From Myxococcota bacterium (GTDB lineage: Bacteria; Myxococcota_A; UBA9160; UBA4427): a stretch of DNA of 64,000 nt. How positions within the stretch are numbered: position 1 is the first letter of the stretch; each line of letters begins with the position of its first letter. The stretch is taken from the NCBI GenBank assembly GCA_041389495.1, contig JAWKRT010000001.1, positions 2,232,001 to 2,296,000 of the forward strand. Direction: 5' to 3'. Of the stretch, positions 17,301 to 24,781 are shown in pieces. Under the pieces are notes generated by a model. The model saw only the letters and a list, made by a program, of their open reading frames with translations. It made no database searches and was not told the origin of the DNA. The translations under genes were made by a program, and so were the position numbers.

Positions 17301-17370
17301 GATCGAGCCCGAGCCGGCGGTCGAGCCCGCGCCGAAGAAGAAGGCGAAGAAGAAGATCTCGTTCGTGTAG
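14314..17370 (+). CDS. Large TPR protein with acidic low-complexity centre
   Basis: About 1018 residues. The N-terminal 260 residues are tandem TPRs (ARKYAQKGAKQKALKEYQ, then GENEEAIGYYTKVADQYQ and others). Three more TPR blocks (about 385-470, 545-600, 770-920) are separated by very acidic Asp/Glu/Ala-rich linkers. The protein ends in a lysine-rich tail (PKKKAKKKISFV). No signal peptide or membrane segment is seen, so it should be cytoplasmic. I chose GTG 14314 for the typical N-terminus AVNKRKVLEAARKYA and the GAGGGG just upstream. It shares a FliA-like promoter and probably an operon with the ATPase downstream (52-base gap). The TPR/ExeA pairing hints at a scaffold for envelope or motility machinery; function unproven. 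Confidence 0.8.
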   Translation: MAVNKRKVLEAARKYAQKGAKQKALKEYQTLLKLDPRDAKLRLEIGDAHRRWGENEEAIGYYTKVADQYQQDGFDARAVAVYKQILNLDPKRYVAYVSLSELYQRMGLDAEAVGALQSAADGYHKEGKKREALELLRKMAQLDPTNTTSRLKVAELLQAEGLTDDAAQEFEAVAEELARQGEPGQSEKVYERVLEVQPGRADVLILLARNAIAMRKPERAEGYARRAVDASADEASLEVLCDVYKALERTEDLVDVTRRLAKLYRDRGDDDMARTIMQRLPSVGSAGLGADVSDLGHARDETDDALIEDDELLDDELLVDDGTDVFELGAQDDLGGVAPGDLGAGATAPDLGDDGLGDGLEDELILADETEPDTLVPDDDTPLPQGDPEQLLAEASVYLRYGKTDQAIASLRAVVADEPGHRTALEKLGEALCATGDESGAVAMWTTAAERAREEGDGEGFDVLRSRIAELDAAAADALSPIDASDDADVDRDDALFSDADVSEVASEVGDSALADEIEIDLDLDDDTTDEVSTPGATSDGDNSTTTAQQVRADLEEAEFFFQQGMYDEAGEVYERILRIAPNHPSALLRIGEIAASRGADPTRVPATKADPGATLSGSDIADEDTHSELDVAADEADGIEIDVDLDDFEHADEGGVDDTEPDLAASSGAEPALDASELAAALDAVRKPAKPAAAPDPATEVPVAPAIAAAPEPAPVAAAEPTAPPLAAAASADDTFDLAAELTDALADDDPNDASRDGSLAGTEEEAFASLFEDFKRGVSQTLDDGDYETRYDLAIAYKEMGLLDDAIAAFQVCVASPSRALDSLQLMAQCQLEVGRPNDAIGHLEQALSSPDVPNARRAGLFLDLGRAFMESGQYDRARTTYENASELDPRFPGLDDAVAELLERINETSAARAEREAAASDEAFETFDDLVADAQAEEAATQAASDAESEAPASGFESFDDVIEEAEQVLADADVELAEPDDAPVDAADEDVAIEPEPAVEPAPKKKAKKKISFV

Positions 17371-17422
17371 CGGCGCGCGTCGCCCGTGCGCCGAACGACG
17401 ACTCCGACGAATCGAGGGACCC

Positions 17423-18736
17423 GTGGAGCATCTCTACCACTTCGAACTCGCGCAGGATCCGTTCCAGAACGAGCCCGACCTGCGCTTCTACGTCGAGAGC
17501 GAGACGCACCGGCGCGCTCAGCTGCGCATCGATCGCGCGCTGCGACAGAGCAAGGGGCTCGTCGTGCTCACGGGCGAGGGTGGCACCGGCAAGAGCCTGC
17601 TCGCGCGCCGCCTCTTCGAGGGCCTCGAGGAGGAGATGTTCGAGTCGGCGCTGATGGTGATGATGCAGGGCACGGCCGACGCGACGTCGGTGCTCCGGCG
17701 CTTCGCCGCGCAGCTCGGCATCGAGAGCCCGCCGTCCGAGCGCGCCGCGCTGATCGGCATGCTCTACGAGCAGCTCGCGATCGTGCGCGAGGACGGCCGC
17801 CACGCCGTGCTGATCCTCGACGACGCGCACGTGCTCGGACGCGAGGCGATGGCCGAGATCGGCGGCCTGCTGAATCTCGAGTACGAGGGGCGGCGGCTGC
17901 TCTCGCTGCTGCTCGTCGGTCTCCCGGAGCTCGATGCGATGGTCGCGAGCATCCCGTCGCTCGGGGAGCGCGTCGACGTGCGCGTGCCGCTCCAGCCGCT
18001 GTCGGAGCGCGAGGCCCGCGCCTACGTCGAGCAGCGCCTCGAGGCCGCCGGCGCGACGAGCGAGATCTTCGACGACGAGGCCGTCCTGGCCCTGTTCAAG
18101 CTCGGCGGCGGTCGTCCGCGCCGCATCAACGCGCTCGCCGACAACGCGCTCTTCGAGGCCTATCTCGCCGGCCACAAGTCGGTGGCCGCCGGCGACGTCG
18201 AGAACGCCGGCCGCGACCTCGCGTTCGATCCCGCTCCGATCCTCGCGCCGAAGCCGCAGCCGAGCTCGGCGCGCGCCGTCGCGCGCGCCCCCCGGTCGCC
18301 CGCCGCGCCGCCCGACGAGGCCCTCGGCGCAGCGACCGAGATCGCGATCCACGAGCCGTCGGACGAGCCGCTCGACTTCGTCGCTCCCGCCGCGCCCGCG
18401 CGCTCGACGGCCGGCACCCCGCGCGGCGCCGCCGAGGCGACGATGCTCATGGGCGCCTTCGCCGACCCGTCGAGCGACGACGCCGAGGCCGACCTGACCT
18501 CGCTGCTCGACGACGGCGACGACGACGCGGTCGAGCTCGCCGGCGCGCTCGCAGAGCCCGACGACGAGCTACCCCGCTTCGGTGCCCACAATGCAGGCGG
18601 CCCCGAGGCCGAGGCGACGCGCATCGCGCTGCCCGACGAGGAGGACGAGCTCGAGCTCTCGGGCCCGATCGCGAGCGCCGAGATCACCGACGCCGACGAG
18701 ATCGACGACCTCTTCGTCGAGCTGCTCGACGACTGA
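17423..18736 (+). CDS. ExeA/GspA-type AAA ATPase with acidic tail
   Basis: A 437-residue protein. Residues 1-270 are a typical ExeA-like AAA module: HFELAQDPFQNEPDLRFYV at the start, Walker A GEGGTGKS (51-58), Walker B AVLILDDAH, a sensor region around LLLVGLPELD, and GGGRPRRINALADNAL. Family members help place or assemble secretins and other envelope complexes. The last 165 residues are Ala/Pro/Asp/Glu-rich and end in an acidic IDDLFVELLDD; the usual ExeA membrane segment and peptidoglycan-binding domain are not visible. GTG 17423 has GAGGG just upstream. It follows the large TPR gene, and a role with the PilQ secretin is an inference. Confidence 0.8.
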   Translation: MEHLYHFELAQDPFQNEPDLRFYVESETHRRAQLRIDRALRQSKGLVVLTGEGGTGKSLLARRLFEGLEEEMFESALMVMMQGTADATSVLRRFAAQLGIESPPSERAALIGMLYEQLAIVREDGRHAVLILDDAHVLGREAMAEIGGLLNLEYEGRRLLSLLLVGLPELDAMVASIPSLGERVDVRVPLQPLSEREARAYVEQRLEAAGATSEIFDDEAVLALFKLGGGRPRRINALADNALFEAYLAGHKSVAAGDVENAGRDLAFDPAPILAPKPQPSSARAVARAPRSPAAPPDEALGAATEIAIHEPSDEPLDFVAPAAPARSTAGTPRGAAEATMLMGAFADPSSDDAEADLTSLLDDGDDDAVELAGALAEPDDELPRFGAHNAGGPEAEATRIALPDEEDELELSGPIASAEITDADEIDDLFVELLDD

Positions 18737-18848
18737 CCCGGCGGGCCACCGGCCGCCGCCCATCCGCTGGAGGCGCGGCGCCGGGTGCCGCGCGACACGT
18801 CGCCGCGCTCTTGCCGACCCGCGCGCCCGGTGCCAACCTCGGGCCGGC

Positions 18849-18924
18849 GCGCGAGTAGCTCAGTTGGTAGAGCATCAGCTTCCCAAGCTGAGGGTCGCGA
18901 GTTCGAGCCTCGTCTCGCGCTCCA
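18849..18924 (+). tRNA. tRNA-Gly (anticodon CCC)
   Basis: A 76-base cloverleaf. Acceptor GCGCGAG pairs with CTCGCGC, the D-arm is GCTC..GAGC, the anticodon stem TCAGC/GCTGA encloses loop TTCCCAA (anticodon CCC), the variable loop is GGGTC, and the T-stem GCGAG/CTCGT has loop TTCGAGC. The discriminator is T (U73, normal for bacterial tRNA-Gly), and CCA is encoded in the DNA. Confidence 0.96.
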
Positions 18925-18960
18925 TCTTTCCCGCGGTCGCCGCGCGGTGGTTCGTTCCAT

Positions 18961-19803
18961 TCACTGGTTTGCTCTCCGCGCTCGACCCCGCTTGGCGCAC
19001 GGCGCGGTCCGGGCGGCCGACCCGAGCGCGACGCGCAGCGGCAGGTGGTCGGAGATCCCGCGCACCGACGACATCCGAAGCGCGGTGATCGAGGCGGCGC
19101 ACGCCCGCGGGAGACGGCACGCGGCGCGATCGAGCGGGAGGATCGGCCGCCGGCTGGGAAAGGTCGCGACGCGCGACAGCGGGCCGGCGATGCGCGCGAG
19201 CGGCGCGAGCTGGCCGGCCCACGGCGTCCAGTCGTTGAAGTCGCCGAGGAGCACGATCGGCCCGCCGGTGTCGGTCGCCTCGAGGTGCCGCGCGAGCTGG
19301 CGCGCCTGGTGGCGGCGCTCCGAGCTGCGCAGGCCGAGGTGCGTCGCCACGACGCGCAGCGAGTCGCCGCCGTCGAGCGCGAGTCGCGCGTCGATCGCAC
19401 CGCGCGGCTCGCGCGGGAGCACGGAGAGGTCGAGTCTCTCGAGATGTGCGATCTCGATCGGGCGACGGACGAGCAGGGCGTTGCCGAATCCAGTGTCTAG
19501 GGTCGGACCGTGCACGCTTCGGTAGCCAGCCGCCGACGCCAGGCGCTCCCAGTCGCAGCTGCAATGGCGACGAAACCCGCATCCGGCTTCGCATCCCGCG
19601 TCGTCGCGCGCGACGTTGCGTCTGCCGGGATTGCGGGCACCGCCCGGTTCGCTGGCGAGACGGCGGTCGGGGCCGTCGACCTCCTGGAGCGCGGCGACGT
19701 CGGCGTCGAAGGCGCGCAGGGCGCCGAGGGCGCGCCGAGGGTCGCGGCGCCCGTCGTCGCCGACCCACGCGTGCACGTTCCACCCGACGAGCACGACGCG
19801 CAT
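18961..19803 (-). CDS. Endonuclease/exonuclease/phosphatase-family hydrolase with a Cys-rich insert
   Basis: A 280-residue protein of the EEP (DNase I-like) fold. Motifs in order are WNVHAW (Asn), LQEVD (catalytic Glu), ATHLGL, LLGDFNDW (Asp/Asn) and a final ISDHLPL (catalytic Asp-His). Substrate could be phosphodiester nucleic acid or lipid. Between the Glu motif and the next strand is an unusual insert with C-x3-C-x5-C-x-C (CEAGCGFRRHCSC), a possible metal site. I chose ATG 19803, preceded by GAGG; the longer start at 19878 would overlap the metallothionein-like gene. It lies downstream of that gene and sodB on the same strand. Confidence 0.75.
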   Translation of the reverse strand: MRVVLVGWNVHAWVGDDGRRDPRRALGALRAFDADVAALQEVDGPDRRLASEPGGARNPGRRNVARDDAGCEAGCGFRRHCSCDWERLASAAGYRSVHGPTLDTGFGNALLVRRPIEIAHLERLDLSVLPREPRGAIDARLALDGGDSLRVVATHLGLRSSERRHQARQLARHLEATDTGGPIVLLGDFNDWTPWAGQLAPLARIAGPLSRVATFPSRRPILPLDRAACRLPRACAASITALRMSSVRGISDHLPLRVALGSAARTAPCAKRGRARRANQ

Positions 19804-19849
19804 TGCCTCGCTTGCGGTGCGAGGCGACGGGCGCTGCGCACGCGGGGCG

Positions 19850-20122
19850 TCAGGCGCCGTCACTCGGGTCTCCCGCATCGCCGCCCGCGTTGCGCCCGGG
19901 GCCGCCGCCGAGGGCGGTCACGACCGCGCGGCCCGAGGCGGGAACGCGCTGCGACTCCGCGCACGCCGCGTGACCGCACGCGCACGCGGCGAGCGCCGCG
20001 TCGGGCGAGTCGTCGGCGTCGACGTTGCTGCAGTAGCCGCTGCAGTAGCCCGCGCCCTCCGGTGCGGCGCAGCCGCACGCCTCGTGCGCGCACGTGCGTC
20101 GGTCGGTGGCCTGCGTCGTCAC
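19850..20122 (-). CDS. Metallothionein-like small Cys-rich protein
   Basis: A 90-residue protein. The N-terminal 55 residues carry eight Cys (11, 16, 18, 27, 31, 47, 49, 54) and two His (13, 51) in the pattern C-x-H-x2-C-x-C ... YCSGYCS ... C-x-CGHAAC. This resembles bacterial metallothioneins (SmtA/BmtA type), which bind zinc, cadmium or copper in the cytoplasm. The C-terminal 35 residues are Gly/Ala/Asp-rich and not part of the fold. The start is GTG with a poor Shine-Dalgarno. The gene begins eight bases after sodB ends on the same strand, so a metal/oxidative-stress operon is likely. No SmtB/ArsR repressor is adjacent. Confidence 0.72.
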   Translation of the reverse strand: MTTQATDRRTCAHEACGCAAPEGAGYCSGYCSNVDADDSPDAALAACACGHAACAESQRVPASGRAVVTALGGGPGRNAGGDAGDPSDGA

Positions 20123-20129
20123 GGCGCGG

Positions 20130-20753
20130 TCACCGACCGCGCGCGCCCGCCGCGCGGCCGGGCGTGGACTCGGAGGCGAGGTTGTTCGCGACGAAGTCCC
20201 AGTTGAGGAGGTGGTCGAGGAACGCGTCGACGTAGCGCGCGCGCTCGTTGCGGTAGTCGAGATAGTAGGCGTGCTCCCAGACGTCGAGCGTCAGCAGCGG
20301 GACGAGGTCGCGCTGGAGCGGGTTCTCGGCGTCGGAGCTGTGGACGACCGCGAGCGCGCCCGAGGCGTCCTTCACGAGCCACGCCCAGCCGGACCCGAAC
20401 TCGCCGTTCGCGGCTTCGGCGAACGCGGTGCGGAAATCGCCGAGCGATCCGAACGAGCCCTCGATCACCTCGAGCAGCTCGCCGGACGGAGCGCCGCCGC
20501 CTCCCGGCTTGAGGCTCAGCCAGTAGAAGTCGTGGTTCCACACCTGCGCGGCGTTGTTGAACACGTCGCCCGAGCTCTTGCGCACGAGCGCGGCCAGGCT
20601 CTGCTCGGCGTCCGGCGTGCCTTCGATCGCCTTGCGCAGCTTCGCGAGGTAGCCCTTGTGATGCTTCTCGTAGTGGAGGTCGAGCGTCTCGGCGCCGATG
20701 TGCGGCTCGAGCGCGTTCTTCGCGTAGGGAAGGGGCGGGATCTCGAATCTCAC
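20130..20753 (-). CDS. sodB: Superoxide dismutase, Fe-type
   Basis: A 207-residue Fe/Mn superoxide dismutase dismuting superoxide to peroxide and oxygen in the cytoplasm. Metal ligands are visible at H27 (LDLHYEKHHKGYL), the His of AQVWNHDFYW, and Asp and His in LDVWEHAYYLDY. The FNNAAQVWNHDFYW and LKPGGGG segments favour the iron type; metal use cannot be proved from sequence. The GTG start at 20753 has a strong GGAGGAG upstream. The protein carries a Ser/Gly/Arg-rich C-terminal tail of about 12 residues. It is followed by the metallothionein-like gene. Confidence 0.93.
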   Translation of the reverse strand: MRFEIPPLPYAKNALEPHIGAETLDLHYEKHHKGYLAKLRKAIEGTPDAEQSLAALVRKSSGDVFNNAAQVWNHDFYWLSLKPGGGGAPSGELLEVIEGSFGSLGDFRTAFAEAANGEFGSGWAWLVKDASGALAVVHSSDAENPLQRDLVPLLTLDVWEHAYYLDYRNERARYVDAFLDHLLNWDFVANNLASESTPGRAAGARGR

Positions 20754-20949
20754 GTTCTTCTCCTCCGGGTGCGGGTCGGCACTCCGCGCGCGGTGCGGCT
20801 GCGCCACGCGCTCCTTCTCGGCCGACGCTTCGGCCTCGAGACAGCAGCAAGCGACGTGCCGTCGCACGCGCGACCGCAGCTGGCACGTGACTCGCATCTC
20901 CCGACCCGAAGGCTCCGCAACGGAGTCCGCACACACGGAGGTGACGCGC

Positions 20950-21123
20950 ATGCTCTCCTGGTCCCTGACGTTCTTCATCGTGGCCCTGATCGCCGCGACG
21001 CTCGGCTTCACCGGCATCGCGGGCACGGCCGCAGGCATCGCGAAGGTGCTCTTCTTCGTGTTCCTGGTCGCCTTCGTGATCTCGCTCATCGCAGGCAGGC
21101 GTCCGGGGCGGCCGGTCGTCTGA
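20950..21123 (+). CDS. DUF1328 (YtjA-like) small membrane protein
   Basis: A 57-residue protein with two hydrophobic segments (about 2-22 and 28-48) around the conserved GIAGTAAGIAKVLFFVFL stretch, as in DUF1328/YtjA. These proteins sit in the inner membrane and are often stress-induced, but function is unknown. ATG 20950 has GGAGG eight bases upstream. It begins a run of small envelope/stress genes reading right to 23921. Confidence 0.85.
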   Translation: MLSWSLTFFIVALIAATLGFTGIAGTAAGIAKVLFFVFLVAFVISLIAGRRPGRPVV

Positions 21124-21153
21124 GTCGCGCGGCCGCCGGCGAGGCGTCGTTCG

Positions 21154-21159
21154 TACAAT
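21154..21159 (+). promoter_or_regulatory. Possible -10 box (TACAAT) upstream of the Rho_N-like gene
   Basis: TACAAT matches five of six positions of the sigma-70 -10 consensus in an otherwise GC-rich gap. It lies in the loop of an imperfect repeat (GAGGCGT...ACGCCTC, 21141-21170). No clear -35 is seen. The leader to 21343 would be about 175 bases. Confidence 0.3.
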
Positions 21160-21342
21160 CGACACGCCTCGCGCCCCGCGGCGCGCGCCGGCCCTTGCCG
21201 CCCTGCGATGCGACGTCGTGCGCGGCGGCACGGACCTTGCTCTTCCACTCCATCGAGCGAACGAGAACGCCCGTGGCGGTCGGCGCGCGCGACGACGCGC
21301 GCGGTCGTCCTCGCGGGCTCTCGTCGGAAGGAGGTTCGACAG

Positions 21343-21696
21343 ATGGCATCGAAGGATCGGGACGAGGGCGCGGTGCGACGCGCCGCGAAGACGGCCGCGG
21401 ACTTCGCGATCGGCGGGACGGCGCTCGCTGCCGACCGCGCGATCGAGACCGTCGACGAGGCGGTCGACCGCGCCGGGAGCGCGTTCGAGAAGGGCCGGCG
21501 CGAGGCGCGCAGGCTCGCCGACGACGCGAAGCAGGCGGCCCGGAGCGCCACCCCGGGCAGCGACGACACGGACACGCGCCCCTACGAGGAGCGGACGCGC
21601 GACGAGCTCTACGCGCTCGCCGCCGATCGCGAGATCGAGGGTCGCTCGACGATGCGCAAGGACGAGCTGATCGCCGCGCTGCGCGCCGAGCGGTGA
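21343..21696 (+). CDS. Small protein with a Rho-N/SAP-like C-terminus
   Basis: A 117-residue charged protein. Residues 10-70 are helical and Ala/Arg/Asp-rich; the C-terminal 40 residues (YEERTRDELYALAADREI, then STMRKDELIAAL) match the pattern of Rho N-terminal/SAP-like modules that bind nucleic acid. ATG 21343 has a strong AAGGAGG upstream. Similar small proteins occur in stress-inducible runs. Function is not known. Confidence 0.65.
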   Translation: MASKDRDEGAVRRAAKTAADFAIGGTALAADRAIETVDEAVDRAGSAFEKGRREARRLADDAKQAARSATPGSDDTDTRPYEERTRDELYALAADREIEGRSTMRKDELIAALRAER

Positions 21697-21790
21697 CGCG
21701 GGGATCGGGTGCGCGGGAGGCGTCGCGAGGCGCGGCCCGCGCTCGCACCGGGAGCGCATCTGCGCACTCGCGCGGCAAGCGCGTCCATGC

Positions 21791-21867
21791 GCTCGCACCC
21801 TCGCACCGCTCGCACCCTCGCACCGCTCGCACCCTCGCACCGCTCGCACCGCTCGCACCCTCGCACC
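21791..21867 (+). repeat. Short tandem repeat upstream of a lipoprotein gene
   Basis: Four copies of the 17-base unit GCTCGCACCCTCGCACC with a 9-base partial copy (GCTCGCACC) between the third and fourth. It ends 15 bases before the ATG at 21883, directly ahead of its Shine-Dalgarno AGGGAGG. Such an array can change copy number by slippage. Confidence 0.9.
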
Positions 21868-21882
21868 GACAGGGAGGAACGA

Positions 21883-22353
21883 ATGACACGAATGACGACG
21901 ACCGCAGCGAGTGCGATCGCGACGGGCACCGCACTGCTCCTGGGCTGCGGAGGAGACGCGCGCGACGCGTCCGATGCGTCCGCCGAGCACGTGCAGGAGG
22001 AGGCGCGCGAGGCCGTCGATGCGGCGGCGAGCTACGTCGCGGCGCAGCGGGAGGAGCTCGTCGCGCGCGCGCAGCACGCGGTCGACGATGCCGCCCGCCA
22101 GATCGACGAGGCGCGGCGCGAGCTCGCCGGCCTGCCCGACGATGCGCGCGGGCGTCTCGAGCCGGCGATCGACCGCGCACAGCGCGCGCGCGACGCGCTC
22201 GCCGACGAGATGGGCGAGCTGCGCGAAGCGGGTGCGGACGGATGGGATGCGGCGCGCAGCCGCGTGTCCGACGCCCTCGACGAGATGGCCGAGGCGCGGC
22301 GCGAGGTGACGGCGGCGCTCGCGGGCGACGACGGAGAGTCCGCCGCGTCGTGA
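21883..22353 (+). CDS. Helical lipoprotein, unknown function
   Basis: A 156-residue protein. The signal peptide ends in LLLGCGG (lipobox Cys at about 22). The rest is one long amphipathic helical region rich in Ala, Glu, Arg and Asp (AREAVDAAASYVAAQREELV and onward), predicted coiled coil. ATG 21883 has AGGGAGG five bases upstream; a second ATG lies nine bases further. A tandem repeat lies just before it and an OmpA-like gene 48 bases after it, which suggests an envelope role. Confidence 0.7.
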   Translation: MTRMTTTAASAIATGTALLLGCGGDARDASDASAEHVQEEAREAVDAAASYVAAQREELVARAQHAVDDAARQIDEARRELAGLPDDARGRLEPAIDRAQRARDALADEMGELREAGADGWDAARSRVSDALDEMAEARREVTAALAGDDGESAAS

Positions 22354-22400
22354 GAGGGCCCGCGGCGCGATCACGCGACGACCAGATCGGAGGAGGAGAC

Positions 22401-23921
22401 ATGCACGCACGAACCCTTGCTCGCGCGCGGCCGGTGCCGGCCGCGCGACGCGGCTCGCTCGTCGCGACATCGGTCGCGGTCGCACTCGGACTCGCGTGTG
22501 CGACGTCGTCGCTCGACGTCGAGCCGATTCCGCTCACGGCCGATCCGGGCAACCGGATCACGCAGCTCGCGCTCGACCTGTCGGCGGCGCGGAGTCGCGA
22601 GATCGACGTGCTCGCACCGGCCGGCATGGATCACGCGCAGTCGGCGCTCGAGCGCGCGAGCTCGCTGCGGCGCGAGGGCGAGGACGTCGCGGCCATCCTC
22701 CACCAGGTGGCGGTCGGCGACGCGGCGCTCGACGCGGCGGAGGCATCCGCCGACATCGCGCGCACGACGCTCGCGCCGGCCTGGAACGCGCGCTCGCGCG
22801 CGCTGCGCGCCGGCGCGTACCGGCTCGGCGAGCCCTTCGAGGCGGCCGAGTCGCGGCTCCGCGAGCTCGCGCGCGCGATCGAGGACGGCGACGTGGGCCG
22901 AGCCCGCGCATCGCGCGACGCGCTCGCGTCCCGCTACAACGCGCTCGAGCTCCGCGCCATCGAGGAGCGCACGCTCGGCGACGCGCGGCGCACCCTCGAG
23001 CGCGCGCGGGAGGAGGGCGCGCGCGAGCGCGTGCCCGAAGCGGAGGCGCTGGCGGCGGCGGAGCTCGACGAATCGTCCGCTTTCATCGAGTACCACCGCC
23101 ATGCGGACGCCGCGATGCAGCAGCGCGCGGAGGTCGCGGCCTTCCACGCGCGCCGCGCGCTCGCGCTCGGCCGCGCAGCGCGCGGCGTCGAGGAACGGAG
23201 CGCGGAGGCGACGGTGCTCGCGCAGGAGCAGTACCTGCGCCAGCTCGGCGAGCGCCTCGGTCTCCCCGACCTGCGCGACGTCCCGATGGACGAGCGGCGC
23301 AACGCGATCGAGTCGTCGGTCGCGTCGCTGCGCCGCGATCGCGATTTCGTCGTCGACCAGAACGCGAGGCTCCGCGAGGAGCTCGCCGCGTCGCGCGAAG
23401 AGGTGGCGCAGCTCGGCGGGCGCAACCGCGCGCTCGCGCGCGAGCAGGAGCTCGACGCGCTCTTCGAGCGCGCGCGCGATCGCTTCGAGCCGGACGAGGC
23501 CGAGGTCTACCGGCAGGACGGGCAGCTCGTGATCCGGCTGCGCGCGCTCGACTTCGCGGTCGGCGAGGCGCAGATCGAGCCCGAGGCCTACGCGCTGCTC
23601 GCGAAGGTGCAGCGCGTGATCCGGATGTTCGGGAGCCCCTCGGTCACGATCGAGGGACACACGGACGCGACGGGCGGCGCGGCGCTGAACGAGCGTCTCT
23701 CGCGCGAGCGCGCGCGGGCGGTGCGCGCGTATCTCGTCGCGAACCACGCTCTCCCGAGCTACCGCATCGTGGCGGTCGGTCGCGGCGCCGCCGACCCGCT
23801 GGCCCCGAACACGACGGCGGAGGGGCGCGCGCTCAATCGGCGCATCGACGTCCTGCTCGACACGCGCCGCGTCGTCACGGTCGCCGCCGCCTCGGCGGGC
23901 GCCGCGCGGTCGCTCGAGTGA
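22401..23921 (+). CDS. OmpA-family lipoprotein with long coiled coil
   Basis: A 506-residue protein. A basic N-terminus and hydrophobic core end in LACATS (possible lipobox, Cys at about 33). Residues 50-350 form long helices with coiled-coil character (DUF4398-like and helical repeats). The C-terminal OmpA domain (about 370-490) shows RLRALDFAVGEAQIEPEA, the peptidoglycan-binding ITIEGHTD-type motif (VTIEGHTDATGG), NERLSRERARAV and GRALNRRIDV. It should bridge outer membrane and peptidoglycan. ATG 22401 has GGAGGAGG upstream. A 12-base-pair hairpin spans the stop codon. Confidence 0.85.
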   Translation: MHARTLARARPVPAARRGSLVATSVAVALGLACATSSLDVEPIPLTADPGNRITQLALDLSAARSREIDVLAPAGMDHAQSALERASSLRREGEDVAAILHQVAVGDAALDAAEASADIARTTLAPAWNARSRALRAGAYRLGEPFEAAESRLRELARAIEDGDVGRARASRDALASRYNALELRAIEERTLGDARRTLERAREEGARERVPEAEALAAAELDESSAFIEYHRHADAAMQQRAEVAAFHARRALALGRAARGVEERSAEATVLAQEQYLRQLGERLGLPDLRDVPMDERRNAIESSVASLRRDRDFVVDQNARLREELAASREEVAQLGGRNRALAREQELDALFERARDRFEPDEAEVYRQDGQLVIRLRALDFAVGEAQIEPEAYALLAKVQRVIRMFGSPSVTIEGHTDATGGAALNERLSRERARAVRAYLVANHALPSYRIVAVGRGAADPLAPNTTAEGRALNRRIDVLLDTRRVVTVAAASAGAARSLE

Positions 23922-23931
23922 GCGACCGCGC
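23904..23931 (+). terminator. Hairpin spanning the OmpA-like gene stop codon
   Basis: A perfect 12-base-pair stem (GCGCGGTCGCTC with GAGCGACCGCGC) and loop GAGT encloses the TGA at 23919-23921. There is no T-tract. It is a plausible transcript end for the run of small genes. Confidence 0.45.
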
Positions 23932-24031
23932 GCGGTCCGCCCCCTCGTCGCGGTCCGCCCGCCTCGCGTAGGATCCGCTCCGCGCCGCGCGCCCGACGGA
24001 GGGGCCGCGGCGACGGCGAGGAGGCGGGCGG

Positions 24032-24781
24032 ATGTTCGATCTCTCGGGGCGCGTCGCGCTCGTGACCGGAGCGGGACGCGGCATCGGTGCGGGCATCGCG
24101 GCGACGCTCGCCCGGCGCGGCGCCGCAGTCGTGGTGAACGACGTCGATCCGCGGACGGCCGAGGCGTCGGCCGCCGCGATCCGCGACGCGGCGGGCCGCG
24201 CCGTGGCCGCCCCGTTCGACGTCGCCGACTACGCGGCGGCCGAGGCCGCGATGGCGGCGGCCGAGGTCGAGCTCGGCCCGATCGACATCCTCGTGAACAA
24301 CGCGGGCGGAAGCCCGGGGCGCCGCATGCCGGCGCCCTTCCTCGAGACGCCGCCGGACGTCTGGCCGGGCTACATGGCGATGAACTTCGAGGGCGCGCTC
24401 GCCTGCACGCACATCGCGCTGCGCGGCATGTGCGCGCGCGGCTTCGGCCGCGTCGTCTCGATCACGTCCGACGCGGGCCGCGTCGGCCACGTCGGCTCCT
24501 CGGTGTACGGCGCGGCGAAGGCCGCGGTCGACGCGCTCACGCGCACGATCGCGAAGGAGGTCGGCCGCTACGGCGTCACCGCGAACACGATCGCCCTCGG
24601 GCTGATCGACACGGTGCCGCCCGAGGTGATCGCAGGACGCGGTGTCGAACGCGCCTACGCGATGGGGCGGATCGGAACGCCCGACGACGTCGCGGCCGGC
24701 GTCGTGTACCTCGCCTCGGACGAGGCCGGCTGGGTCACGGGCCAGATGCTCGTCATCAACGGCGGCTACCTCGCGGGATGA
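24032..24781 (+). CDS. Short-chain dehydrogenase/reductase
   Basis: A 249-residue classical SDR. Visible are the NAD(P)-binding TGAGRGIG near residue 12, NNAG (about 89-92), catalytic Ser in SITSDAG and the YGAAK motif (Tyr-x3-Lys), then the C-terminal substrate region and GGYLAG. An Asp after the second strand (VNDVD) favours NAD(H). Substrate cannot be told from sequence; FabG-like or steroid/alcohol dehydrogenases look alike. ATG 24032 has GGAGG upstream. Its stop overlaps the next ATG, so it is coupled to a membrane glycosyltransferase-like gene. Confidence 0.85.
   Translation: MFDLSGRVALVTGAGRGIGAGIAATLARRGAAVVVNDVDPRTAEASAAAIRDAAGRAVAAPFDVADYAAAEAAMAAAEVELGPIDILVNNAGGSPGRRMPAPFLETPPDVWPGYMAMNFEGALACTHIALRGMCARGFGRVVSITSDAGRVGHVGSSVYGAAKAAVDALTRTIAKEVGRYGVTANTIALGLIDTVPPEVIAGRGVERAYAMGRIGTPDDVAAGVVYLASDEAGWVTGQMLVINGGYLAG

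Noticed and set aside
21791..21867. Possible CRISPR array
   Set aside because: Repeats are direct, contiguous and 17 bases long with no unique spacers; no cas genes are near.
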